A stretch of DNA of 64,000 nt, taken from Vibrio spartinae. GTDB lineage: Bacteria; Pseudomonadota; Gammaproteobacteria; Enterobacterales; Vibrionaceae. A model generated the notes under the pieces. That model searched no databases, had not been told where the DNA came from, and saw only the letters and a program-made list of their open reading frames with translations. Below, one piece after another: positions 45,534 through 53,641 of the stretch (position 1 is the stretch's first letter; each line of letters begins with the position of its first letter). A program made the translations under genes and the position numbers. The stretch covers positions 124,001 through 188,000 of the forward strand of contig NZ_AP024908.1 of NCBI RefSeq assembly GCF_024347135.1. Direction: 5' to 3'.

Positions 45534-46313
45534 ATGAAAAGAATAACGAATTTGAGTCTGCTTCTACTGACTCTCGCTGCTCCTTTTGTTCAGGCTGCGG
45601 ATCAGCCGTTGGTTCGGCTGGGTGTTGAGCCTGGATACGCACCTTTTGAAATGAAAAAGCCTGACGGCACTCTGACCGGATTTGATATCGATTTAGGGAA
45701 AGAAATCTGTAAGCGAATGGAGGCACGCTGTGTCTGGGTCGAAAGTGATTTCGATGGCTTGATTCCTTCTCTGAAAGCGAAAAAAATTGATGCAATTCTC
45801 TCTTCTATGTCGATCACACCACAGCGTCAGCAGGAAATTGATTTTACAGATAAGCTGTATGGCACGCCTGCTCGTTTAATTACGCCGAAAGGTGTTGATC
45901 TGCAACCGACAGCGGCCTCATTGGGCGGCAAACGTGTTGGTGTCTTTCAGGGAACCACGGCTGAAACTTATGCCAAAGAGCAATGGGCACCGAAAGGTGT
46001 CGATGTCGTGACTTATCAGAATCAGGATCTGGTTTATGCCGACTTAGTGAACGGGCGTCTTGATGCTGCATTTCAGGATGCTGTTGCTGCGAGCGATGGC
46101 TTTTTGAACCGTCCGGTGGGTAAAGGATTCGCATTCAGCGGCCCGGAAGTCAATGATGAAAAATACTTTGGTGTCGGTGCGGGGATCGGGGTACGCAAAA
46201 CTGATCAGGCACTCAAAAATCAAATCAATGCAGCTTTGAGCGATATGCTGAAAGATGGCACCTATGATGCGATTGCTAAACAATACTTTGATTTTGATAT
46301 TTACGGTAAATAA
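45534..46313 (+). CDS. aotJ: Arginine/ornithine-type ABC transporter substrate-binding protein
   Basis: A 259-residue periplasmic binding protein with signal peptide MKRITNLSLLLLTLAAPFVQ (cleavage after QAA). The fold and sequence (LGVEPGYAPFEMKKPDGTLT, DAILSSMSITPQRQQEIDFT, NGRLDAAFQDAVAASDGF) follow AotJ/ArgT/HisJ, which bind arginine, ornithine or lysine. First gene of a four-gene importer followed by an AraC regulator, in the order known from the Pseudomonas aotJQMP-argR locus. Histidine or opine specificity cannot be excluded. Confidence 0.9.
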   Translation: MKRITNLSLLLLTLAAPFVQAADQPLVRLGVEPGYAPFEMKKPDGTLTGFDIDLGKEICKRMEARCVWVESDFDGLIPSLKAKKIDAILSSMSITPQRQQEIDFTDKLYGTPARLITPKGVDLQPTAASLGGKRVGVFQGTTAETYAKEQWAPKGVDVVTYQNQDLVYADLVNGRLDAAFQDAVAASDGFLNRPVGKGFAFSGPEVNDEKYFGVGAGIGVRKTDQALKNQINAALSDMLKDGTYDAIAKQYFDFDIYGK

Positions 46314-46371
46314 GCCGTCACTCCTGTCCGCTTCTTCATCCGAGGAAGCGGTGTTTATTTAGGAAGGCATT

Positions 46372-47058
46372 ATGCTTTATGGATATGGTGGCATCATTTT
46401 TGATGGTGCAATCATGACGATTGAACTGGCAGTTCTTTCGGTAATTTTCTCAATTATTCTGGGATTGATCGGGGCTTGTGCCAAGCTGTTTGGCAGCCGT
46501 CCGGTCATCGCGCTCGCCCATGTTTATACCACGTTGATTCGTGGTATTCCTGACTTGGTGCTGATGATGCTGATTTTTTACGGCTTGCAGCTGGGGCTCA
46601 ATCAGTTCACCGAATCTTTGGGATGGCAACAAATTAACATTGACCCATTCACAGCCGGTGTTTTGACGATTGGTTTCATCTATGGTGCCTATTTGACGGA
46701 AACTTTTCGCGGCGCTTTTCTGGCGGTCCCCAAAGGGCAGATTGAAGCCGGAACCGCTTATGGCTTTACACCATGGCAAGTGTTTCGGGTGATTCTTTTC
46801 CCGCAGATGATGCGTCATGCGTTACCGGGCTTGTCCAACAACTGGCTGGTGATCCTTAAATCAACCGCATTGGTTTCAATTATCGGCCTTGCCGATGTTG
46901 TCAAGACAACGCAGATGGCCGGAAAAGGAACCTATCAGTTTTTCTACTTTACGATTATTGCTGCTGCGGTTTATCTGATTTTTACCACATTATCAAATCT
47001 GGCATTTTATTGGCTGGAGCGTCGCTACGCATACAGTCATAGAGGTCGTTTGTCATGA
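46372..47058 (+). CDS. aotQ: ABC transporter permease (HisQ/AotQ type)
   Basis: A 228-residue polar-amino-acid permease with five or so membrane helices and the coupling EAA loop in IEAGTAYGFTPWQVFRVILF followed by PQMMRHALPG. The segment LIRGIPDLVLMMLIFYGLQL is typical of HisQ/ArtQ. Its stop overlaps the start of the next permease by 4 nt (ATGA), so the two are translationally coupled and form the membrane heterodimer. Confidence 0.93.
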   Translation: MLYGYGGIIFDGAIMTIELAVLSVIFSIILGLIGACAKLFGSRPVIALAHVYTTLIRGIPDLVLMMLIFYGLQLGLNQFTESLGWQQINIDPFTAGVLTIGFIYGAYLTETFRGAFLAVPKGQIEAGTAYGFTPWQVFRVILFPQMMRHALPGLSNNWLVILKSTALVSIIGLADVVKTTQMAGKGTYQFFYFTIIAAAVYLIFTTLSNLAFYWLERRYAYSHRGRLS

Positions 47059-47774
47059 TTGAAATACTTGAACGCTACGGCAAAGCATTTTTGTGGTCGG
47101 ATGGTTACCACTTTACCGGTGTGGCTGTGACGCTATGGTTATTGGTCATTTCCGTGTCGCTGGGATTCATTGTCTCCATCCCATTGTCACTGGCTCGGGT
47201 GTCTAAAAACCGTTGGCTGTCGTTACCCGTATGGCTATTTTCATATCTGTTCCGTGGCACACCGCTGTATGTTCAGTTGCTGATTTTCTATACAGGGGTA
47301 TACACGTTGGGATTTGTCCGATCGACGGAGTTTCTCAACTGGTTTTTCCGGAGCGGCTATAACTGCACAATTTTTGCACTGTTTCTCAACACCTGTGCCT
47401 ATACACTTGAGATTTTTGCCGGTGCAATCCGCGAAACCAACCAGGGAGAGATTGAAGCGGCGAAAGCATACGGCTTCTCTCGCTGGAAGCGTTACCGGTG
47501 TATTGTGATTCCTTCAGCACTGCGTCGCGCGATTCCCGCATATAGTAATGAAGTGATTATCATGCTTCATTCAACATCGTTAGCATTTACGGCAACGGTG
47601 CCTGATATTCTTAAAATCGCTCGGGATGTGAATGCGGCGACTTATAAATCATTTTATGCCTTTGGGATTGCTGCCATACTTTATTTAGTGATTTCATTTT
47701 TGTTGGTGGCGTTATTCCGACGTGCTGAAAAGAAATGGTTGCGTCACTTACATCCGATACCAGTCAAACATTAG
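47055..47774 (+). CDS. aotM: ABC transporter permease (HisM/AotM type)
   Basis: A 239-residue permease partner: LFRGTPLYVQLLIFYTGVYT and the EAA loop IEAAKAYGFSRWKRYRCIVI with PSALRRAIPAYSNEVI. It has a charged C-terminus and overlaps the upstream permease gene by 4 nt. A 115-nt gap with a tandem repeat separates it from the ATPase gene. Confidence 0.93.
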   Translation: MIEILERYGKAFLWSDGYHFTGVAVTLWLLVISVSLGFIVSIPLSLARVSKNRWLSLPVWLFSYLFRGTPLYVQLLIFYTGVYTLGFVRSTEFLNWFFRSGYNCTIFALFLNTCAYTLEIFAGAIRETNQGEIEAAKAYGFSRWKRYRCIVIPSALRRAIPAYSNEVIIMLHSTSLAFTATVPDILKIARDVNAATYKSFYAFGIAAILYLVISFLLVALFRRAEKKWLRHLHPIPVKH

Positions 47775-47838
47775 AACATCGATTTTTAGGTTTCCGGTGG
47801 CGGCTCTCATTTGACGGGCTTGAGGATTCAGGAACTGA

Positions 47839-47870
47839 TTTTTCAGGAAACCGGTTTTTCAGGAAACCGA
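47839..47870 (+). repeat. 16-bp tandem repeat inside the transporter operon
   Basis: Two adjacent copies of TTTTTCAGGAAACCG plus one base, 10-20 nt before the ribosome site of the ATPase gene. GGTTTCC at 47789-47795 can pair with GGAAACC in either copy, giving alternative hairpins in the mRNA. Confidence 0.8.
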
Positions 47871-47889
47871 TTGTTAAGGAACAAGCATT

Positions 47890-48663
47890 ATGCAAAACAC
47901 AAAACTGGCCGTCAGTGATCTTTATAAAAAGTACGGTCAGCATGAGGTCATTAAAGGCGTATCTTTACAGGCCAATGCCGGTGATGTGATCAGTATTATC
48001 GGGTCATCCGGATCAGGGAAAAGTACCCTGTTGCGCTGTTTGAACTTTCTGGAGAAACCTTCGGCAGGTGCCATTTATATTCATGGCCAAGAGATTCAGA
48101 TGAAGCGCGATACTGATGGGCAACTCAAGGTCAGTGACCATAAACAGTTGCAGCTACTTCGCACCAAATTGACGATGGTATTCCAGCATTTTAACTTGTG
48201 GAGCCATATGACCGTGTTGGAAAATGTGATGATTGCCCCGATTCAGGTGCTGGGCATCAGCAAGCAAGAAGCACGTGAAAGAGCGATTGCTTATCTCAGT
48301 AAAGTTGGCATCGATGAACGGGCGCAACAAAGCTATCCGACCCATTTGTCCGGTGGACAGCAGCAGCGAGTGTCGATTGCCCGTGCTTTGGCAATGGAGC
48401 CGGAAGTGTTGCTGTTTGATGAGCCGACTTCTGCGCTGGATCCTGAGCTGGTCGGTGAAGTGCTGAAGATCATGCAGCAACTCGCTGAAGAGGGCAAAAC
48501 CATGATCGTGGTGACTCACGAGATGGGCTTTGCCCGGCATGTCTCAAACCATGTGATTTTTCTGCATCAGGGAAAAATTGAAGAAGAAGGGCATCCGGAA
48601 GTCGTTTTCGGTCAGCCGAAAAGTGAACGTTTGCAGCAGTTTCTTTCCGGTGCTTTAAAATAA
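47890..48663 (+). CDS. aotP: ABC transporter ATPase (HisP/AotP type)
   Basis: A 257-residue nucleotide-binding subunit with Walker [20 protein letters not shown]-loop [17 protein letters not shown], signature [16 protein letters not shown], Walker [15 protein letters not shown] and H-loop VVTHEMGF. It has the ~15-residue insertion after Walker A seen in HisP-type proteins for basic amino acids ([20 protein letters not shown]). AAGGA site 8 nt before the ATG. Energises the importer. Confidence 0.95.
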   Translation: MQNTKLAVSDLYKKYGQHEVIKGVSLQANAGDVISIIGSSGSGKSTLLRCLNFLEKPSAGAIYIHGQEIQMKRDTDGQLKVSDHKQLQLLRTKLTMVFQHFNLWSHMTVLENVMIAPIQVLGISKQEARERAIAYLSKVGIDERAQQSYPTHLSGGQQQRVSIARALAMEPEVLLFDEPTSALDPELVGEVLKIMQQLAEEGKTMIVVTHEMGFARHVSNHVIFLHQGKIEEEGHPEVVFGQPKSERLQQFLSGALK

Positions 48664-48666
48664 CGC

Positions 48667-48696
48667 GAAAATGCAGCATCATGATGCTGCATTTTC
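48667..48696. terminator. Perfect palindrome after the transporter genes
   Basis: Arms GAAAATGCAGCATCA / TGATGCTGCATTTTC with no unpaired spacer, directly after the ATPase stop. It lacks a T tract of its own beyond ATTTTC, so partial termination before the regulator gene is likely. Confidence 0.7.
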
Positions 48697-48726
48697 ATAT
48701 CTGTATTTACATCACAAGTGCTCTGA

Positions 48727-49695
48727 ATGATAAATACTGACTCATCGATTTACCAAGTCGCGATCTATCTGCCTGATCGTTACTCTTGGTATACCATTGG
48801 ATCGTTAGAAGCGCCTTTTCGCGTCGCTAATGACATTCTCGGAGCAGAGAAGTTTCGATGTGTTTATATTACTCCTGTCGGAGAGCAGGCGTTTTCCGAG
48901 TCATCTCATTTACCCAATTCTATGCTCTTATCGGATACTTTTGAGTGTGACTTGCTGGCCGTTGTGAGTGATTCCGTACCGGATGAAGCGGTCTCAGCGC
49001 TGGAGAAGAAAAAACTGCAACATTTTTATCAACAGGGGAAAACGATTCTCGCCAGTTATGCCGGTGTTTTCTGGCTTGCTGAGAGTGGGTTACTGCATCA
49101 GCAGCGTGCCGCCGTGCATTGGGCTTTAATGGACCGTTTTAGTGAGCGTTATGACTCGATTGAGCTGTCCGACCATCTGTATGAGCGTGATAAACGCCTG
49201 ATTACGACTGCGGGATTAGCAGCAACGCTCGACTGTTTGGTGGACTTTCTTGAAGAGACCGAAGGCCAAGAACTGGCTTATGCTGTTTCTGATCAGCTTT
49301 GTATGGATCGCATTCGCCCGGCACAAGAGCGGCAGCGATTGCCATTCAAGCAGTTTGGCGGGGATATTCAACCTCGTTTGACGATGGCGGTTGAACTGAT
49401 GGAAAATAATCTGGAAGAACCATTGTCAACGGATGAAATTGCCGAATTAGTTCATATCTCTCGTCGCCAGCTCGAACGGCTGTTCAAGCGTTATCTCGAT
49501 ACCATGCCTGCTCGTTACTACCTGCAGCTGCGCTTGAAACGGGCGCGTCAGCTATTGCTGACGACCCATACCTCGATTGTCCAAATTGGGTTATTGTGTG
49601 GTTTTTCCAGTGGACCGCATTTTTCCAGTGCTTATAAAGCTTATTACCACATGACACCGCGCGAAGAACGTTCAAAAATGTTACAGGCGAAATAG
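48727..49695 (+). CDS. AraC-family regulator with GATase1/DJ-1-like domain (ArgR-like)
   Basis: A 322-residue GlxA-type regulator. The N-terminal ~200 residues are a DJ-1/PfpI-like sensor (YSWYTIGSLEAPFRVANDIL, ILASYAGVFWLAESGLL). The C-terminal double helix-turn-helix is of the AraC type (IAELVHISRRQLERLFKRYL, then IVQIGLLCGFSSGPHFSSAY). Pseudomonas ArgR has the same architecture and is encoded at the end of the aot operon, so this gene most likely controls the importer in response to arginine. It might also act on the convergent operon, though nothing shows that. Confidence 0.88.
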   Translation: MINTDSSIYQVAIYLPDRYSWYTIGSLEAPFRVANDILGAEKFRCVYITPVGEQAFSESSHLPNSMLLSDTFECDLLAVVSDSVPDEAVSALEKKKLQHFYQQGKTILASYAGVFWLAESGLLHQQRAAVHWALMDRFSERYDSIELSDHLYERDKRLITTAGLAATLDCLVDFLEETEGQELAYAVSDQLCMDRIRPAQERQRLPFKQFGGDIQPRLTMAVELMENNLEEPLSTDEIAELVHISRRQLERLFKRYLDTMPARYYLQLRLKRARQLLLTTHTSIVQIGLLCGFSSGPHFSSAYKAYYHMTPREERSKMLQAK

Positions 49696-49774
49696 ATGTG
49701 ACGATGATGACGTCCTTTCTGGTCGTCATTATGACTGACGTTATCTCGTGTGGCATCTCTGATCACCCAACATC

Positions 49775-50401
49775 TCACAATGTTTTGGCAATCATACTCC
49801 CCGCAGCGGCAAGCATCATGATGCCAGCGCAACGGAAAAGCAGCATCTGAGCATTTTGGCTGGCAAGAAATCGTCGGACTTTCAGGGCCCCCAAAATAAA
49901 GATCGAACCGACTGCGATTAATACAGCAATGGTCAGCGGTACCAGTAACAGTCCCCATGTTTGTACCGAGACCGTATCTAAGGTAATGACCAGCGGTAAG
50001 ATCGCTAAATAGAATGCGATCGTTTTGGGATTACCTAAAGTAATGGTGAAACCGGAAAACCACGCTGAAGTCAGCTCCCGTCTGGAGGTCTTTTGATCAA
50101 TTTGAATACTGTCCGGTTTACAGGTAATGAATTGCCAAGCCAGCCAAGCCAGATAGAGAGAAGACGCCCAACTGATCAGGGTGAATAAGGTACTGAAGTG
50201 ATGCGCGATCACCGCGAGACCGAATACCGCAAATGAAAGGTAGACTAAGTCCCCCAGAATCAACCCAGCCAGCATCGTAAACCCAGTGATTGCGCCGCCA
50301 CTTACGCTCCGAGCCACCAATGCGGTCATTCCGGGACCCGGAATAGCAGCCGCGACGCCTAAGGCTGCAATATAGGCAAATATTTGTGTTGATTCTAGCA
50401 T
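49775..50401 (-). CDS. LysE/RhtB-family amino-acid exporter
   Basis: A 208-residue inner-membrane exporter with about six helices and the family motif AAAIPGPGMTALVARSVSGG near the N-terminus, plus GFTITLGNPKTIAFYLAILP. LysE/RhtB proteins export amino acids and derivatives. It is the last gene of the minus-strand group, 87 nt after the OCD-family gene, and is well placed to export the group's product. Confidence 0.9.
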   Translation of the reverse strand: MLESTQIFAYIAALGVAAAIPGPGMTALVARSVSGGAITGFTMLAGLILGDLVYLSFAVFGLAVIAHHFSTLFTLISWASSLYLAWLAWQFITCKPDSIQIDQKTSRRELTSAWFSGFTITLGNPKTIAFYLAILPLVITLDTVSVQTWGLLLVPLTIAVLIAVGSIFILGALKVRRFLASQNAQMLLFRCAGIMMLAAAGSMIAKTL

Positions 50402-50488
50402 GGTTATTGATCCTACTTATATTGGACAGATTTGATCTGAGTCGTGCTGAAAATGACCATGGTGCAATCGACTCCTTTCGGTTGGATT

Positions 50489-51427
50489 TTATTGATTCTT
50501 ATTCATGACTTCTCTGGCAAAAACAAGGTCTTGAACCGCCAGGCCGACAGATTTGAACAGTGTACGTTCAGGGCGGTTTTCCAGAAGATGTCCGCCTAAT
50601 TCGCCAATTTCTGGACTGACATGATCGGCAGGTAAGTATCCTTTCTCTTGGGCTTGCTGAAGACACTGAGAGGCATTCCAGCATGACTCTCGTGAATCGA
50701 CATAGTGTTCAACCGCCCCATAGATCGCCGGATCTAGCTCTTGGAATCCAATCGCTGATGCGCCAATCGCATTGATATGGCAGCTTTGCGGTAAATCACC
50801 AAGTTGCAGTAATGGGGCCCGGGCTGCGGTGACCGTACAGATAATATCAGCGTCGGAGACCGCTTCGGCTGGGGTTGCTGCAACCGTGATGTTGAGTGCT
50901 GGATGCTTGGCACACCATGTTGCAAACTGATCCACGTTGGTCTGGTCTCTGCCCCAGATTGTAACCTGTTGAATCGGACGGACAGCGAGCATGGCGAGCA
51001 AGTGTTTCCGTGCTTGCAGGCCCGTGCCCAGAATCGCAAGGTGTGTGGCATGTTGTGGTGCAAGTAAATGTGTTGCCCAAGCGGAGGCCGCCGCCGTTCT
51101 TAGCTCGGTGACTGAGCCTGCGTCAACCGCCACCATATGTCCGTTTGTCTGTTCATCAAATAATAGGATGCATCCTTCATGAGAGGCTGAACCTTGGTGT
51201 GGATTAAAATTGACTAAGACAGATTTCAGGCCGAAGCCTGAATATTTGCCCTCGGAGATATAAGCCGGCATCGTTCCCATCAGTCGTCCATCTGGTGCTG
51301 GGATAATACTTCGGACTGACTGCACCACTTTCCCCTGACTTTGCAAAGCAAATGCCGTTTGACTTAACTCAATGGCAAGAGGGATGGATAGGGTTTGTTC
51401 AACATCTGCTCGATTAAAGTAATGCAT
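50489..51427 (-). CDS. Ornithine cyclodeaminase/mu-crystallin family oxidoreductase
   Basis: A 312-residue NAD(P)-dependent enzyme of the OCD/mu-crystallin family, which includes ornithine cyclodeaminase, ketimine reductases, alanine dehydrogenase and the siderophore enzyme SbnB. The substrate Arg/Lys region (FGLKSVLVNF, GSVTELRTAAASA) and dinucleotide loop LAILGTGLQARKHLLAM are intact, as are INAIGASAIGFQELD and the C-terminal GLAVQDLVFA. In this setting it could reduce an imine or oxo-acid intermediate rather than cyclise ornithine. It starts 9 nt after the AhpD-like gene. Confidence 0.88.
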   Translation of the reverse strand: MHYFNRADVEQTLSIPLAIELSQTAFALQSQGKVVQSVRSIIPAPDGRLMGTMPAYISEGKYSGFGLKSVLVNFNPHQGSASHEGCILLFDEQTNGHMVAVDAGSVTELRTAAASAWATHLLAPQHATHLAILGTGLQARKHLLAMLAVRPIQQVTIWGRDQTNVDQFATWCAKHPALNITVAATPAEAVSDADIICTVTAARAPLLQLGDLPQSCHINAIGASAIGFQELDPAIYGAVEHYVDSRESCWNASQCLQQAQEKGYLPADHVSPEIGELGGHLLENRPERTLFKSVGLAVQDLVFAREVMNKNQ

Positions 51428-51436
51428 ACAATCACC

Positions 51437-51982
51437 TCATGCCTCAACCGTATCCATGAATTGCGGTTCAACCGGTGTGTCTGCCAAGCTATTGAGTAAA
51501 GTTGACATGGTTTTCTGGGAGATACCTAAAATAACATCAAGCATATTTTGTTGTGTGAAGCCAACTGCTAAAAAATGGTGTGCTTTATCTTTAGGAATTG
51601 AGCCCTGAGAGAGAATCACTGCTTGCGTAAATTGGTGAAGTGCGGCTAATCGTGTCGGGAGTTGTTCAGGATGATGAATCATTTTATCGACAATATCACT
51701 TGCGACACCATTGTGAATGGCAATCCAGTAATGTGCTTTAATCGTATAAGGGCATTGGTTAATCACACCGGTTGTGAGCCAGACCACTGCTTTCTCTGTT
51801 TCGTTCAGGGAGCATTGTGAAAATCGGTCATGCGCAAACTGATAAGAAGCCAGCAGATCGGGGGATTCAGCCATGTACGCACTTTGGTTGGGGATCCATC
51901 CGAAATTATCAATCGAACTTTGCAAAAGCTTACGGCTGCCATCCGGTGCACTGTCAATCGTGTGTAATTTCATCTCTATCAT
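51437..51982 (-). CDS. AhpD/carboxymuconolactone-decarboxylase-like protein, CxxC incomplete
   Basis: A 181-residue all-helical protein of the AhpD-like superfamily. The core helix normally carries a CxxCxxxH redox motif; here it is INQCPYTIKAH, so Cys77 and His84 remain but the second Cys is Thr80. Classic disulfide peroxidase chemistry is therefore unlikely. A catalytic or binding role using Cys77 and His84 is possible. The start has only a weak ribosome site (AAGAGAAAA). Placed between the prephenate decarboxylase and the OCD-family gene. Confidence 0.8.
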   Translation of the reverse strand: MIEMKLHTIDSAPDGSRKLLQSSIDNFGWIPNQSAYMAESPDLLASYQFAHDRFSQCSLNETEKAVVWLTTGVINQCPYTIKAHYWIAIHNGVASDIVDKMIHHPEQLPTRLAALHQFTQAVILSQGSIPKDKAHHFLAVGFTQQNMLDVILGISQKTMSTLLNSLADTPVEPQFMDTVEA

Positions 51983-52057
51983 TTTTCTCTTTTCCTTTCT
52001 TTTCTTTGTTCTTCTTTACGAATCTATTGATGGCGAAACATGTGAATGGGCCGCATT

Positions 52058-52642
52058 TTATGCCGAAGTCTTGCACCCAAATACAGACCACAACATATGG
52101 ATGGGGCGGACATTGGATATAAACGATAAATTGTGCAGACCTGCTGCAATTTCTGTCGTTAAGGCAATATCGGCTTCATGTTGAGTGACAGCATTGGCGG
52201 CTTCACTGGTTGAATTCTTTTCAATAATGGTTTCTATCTGCAAACCTTGAGGAAGTAATTCATTAATTAATGGTATCGGTGCAGGATGAGATGCAATCTT
52301 CAGTGGCCGACGTGGTAATGAACGATTGGTTGCAATTCCGTATAAAGGCGTATCAAAAACAAATGTTGCTAACAGATTCAAATGAGAGTCCATGTAGAAA
52401 TCATTAATTTTTTGATAGGCATTGGCAACAATCAATAACCCATTGTCTTGTTTGGTATGATCACGCGCCAGCTCATAGGTTTCATTCAGATTGATGATAT
52501 TCAAACTGTCAGAATAGAATTCTCTCATCCGCTTACAAAAATATTTTGAAGCGAATTCACTGCTTGTCCCCGGTGGGCCTAATGTATAAACAGGGTGACA
52601 TGTCGCATGCACAAGTCCCATGTCCATAAAATTCATGTTCAT
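52058..52642 (-). CDS. bacA: BacA-type prephenate decarboxylase
   Basis: A 194-residue cytoplasmic protein. It aligns along its whole length with bacilysin BacA (~204 aa): YTLGPPGTSSEFASKYF (residues 19-35), DFYM (81-84), FDTPLYGIA (96-104), ASHPAPIPLI (117-126), IALTTEIA (159-166), MLWSVFG (183-189). BacA removes CO2 and rearranges prephenate without aromatising it, giving dihydro-4-hydroxyphenylpyruvate. The catalytic Thr-Arg-Phe motif of true prephenate dehydratases is absent and no regulatory ACT domain follows, so it is not PheA. GGAGA site 9 nt upstream. This is the key enzyme of the locus. Confidence 0.9.
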   Translation of the reverse strand: MNMNFMDMGLVHATCHPVYTLGPPGTSSEFASKYFCKRMREFYSDSLNIINLNETYELARDHTKQDNGLLIVANAYQKINDFYMDSHLNLLATFVFDTPLYGIATNRSLPRRPLKIASHPAPIPLINELLPQGLQIETIIEKNSTSEAANAVTQHEADIALTTEIAAGLHNLSFISNVRPIHMLWSVFGCKTSA

Positions 52643-52666
52643 TTGTCTATCTCTCCATGATAAGCA

Positions 52667-53641
52667 TCAATTCACACTCGTTAACCACTGTTGAAACTGA
52701 TTCAGTTGTCCTCGAACCGACTTGATATACAAACGTTGAATTTCTGAGGTGATACTGTGGGGTTCAGCACTATTGAAATAACAGTGATCAATCTGCGTTA
52801 CGGGGGAAACTTCCATCCCGGTCCCGGTCAGGAAGCACTCATTCGCAGCAAAGAGCTCGGATGGTGAAATATCTCTCTCTTCAACTTCAAGCCCTAACTC
52901 TTCTGTCGCCAAGGTCATGACTGTGCTTCTTGTAATCCCTTCGAGAATGTGAGAATTAATCGCTGGTGTGATGAGTTTATTTTTCTTGACTAAGAAAACA
53001 TTCGATGTCGTTGCTTCTGCAATATTGCCGTGAACGTTGAGCATGATGGCATCGTCATATCCAGCGCGATACGCTGACTCCATGGCGAGTGCTGAGTTGA
53101 TATAGCTCCCCGTTATCTTTGCGCGTGCCGGAATCGAGTTATCGGCAACCCTTCTCCAGTTTGAAATCGTACAGCGAAGACTTTTCTGAGCTGATACCGA
53201 AGGCATGTTTAAACTATTAATCGCAAGTCCTGAGCTGACACCGGAGAGTTTGACGCCAAATCCCTGCCCGGGGAGGAGACTCTTTTTAAAAGCAATCGGC
53301 CGGATATAACAATCCGTACTTGCCTGATTTTTTCTTAGCAGCTCAAGAATAATTTCTTTCATTTCCTGATGAGACGGCAAGTGATCAAGCAACAGCAGTT
53401 TGGCAGAATTGATGAACCGTTCGATATGCGCATCTAATTGGAAAACATTCAAGGTGTGCTTATCTTCAGTGAGATAAGCGCGAATCCCTTCAAAGACGCC
53501 GGTCCCATAATTAAATGCCTGCGTTGTAATTGGAATCGACGCTTCCGCTGCCGGTCGATATTCATTGTCGAGATAGATAAAAGGGTGATGGACACCTGAG
53601 TGATGTTGCTGAGGATTCATTTCAGTCGTGGTATCGGTCAT
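52667..53641 (-). CDS. Class IV (branched-chain-type) aminotransferase
   Basis: A 324-residue PLP enzyme of fold type IV, like IlvE. Key blocks: FNYGTGVFEGIRAY, the Schiff-base Lys in RAKITGSYINSALA, the Glu that binds the PLP nitrogen in NIAEATTSNVFLV, and FLTGTGMEVSPVTQI. The start overlaps the stop of the ligase gene (TAATG), so the two are translationally coupled. Being next to a prephenate decarboxylase it probably aminates the dihydro-aryl oxo acid rather than branched-chain oxo acids. Bacilysin uses a different aminotransferase fold (BacF, type I). Confidence 0.92.
   Translation of the reverse strand: MTDTTTEMNPQQHHSGVHHPFIYLDNEYRPAAEASIPITTQAFNYGTGVFEGIRAYLTEDKHTLNVFQLDAHIERFINSAKLLLLDHLPSHQEMKEIILELLRKNQASTDCYIRPIAFKKSLLPGQGFGVKLSGVSSGLAINSLNMPSVSAQKSLRCTISNWRRVADNSIPARAKITGSYINSALAMESAYRAGYDDAIMLNVHGNIAEATTSNVFLVKKNKLITPAINSHILEGITRSTVMTLATEELGLEVEERDISPSELFAANECFLTGTGMEVSPVTQIDHCYFNSAEPHSITSEIQRLYIKSVRGQLNQFQQWLTSVN

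Noticed and set aside
45425..45628. 67-codon frame before the binding-protein gene
   Set aside because: It overlaps the signal peptide of the binding protein in another frame and lacks a ribosome site.
52058..52642. Ordinary prephenate dehydratase (PheA-like) reading of the BacA homologue
   Set aside because: The catalytic Thr-Arg-Phe motif and the ACT domain are missing, and the blocks match BacA along the full length.
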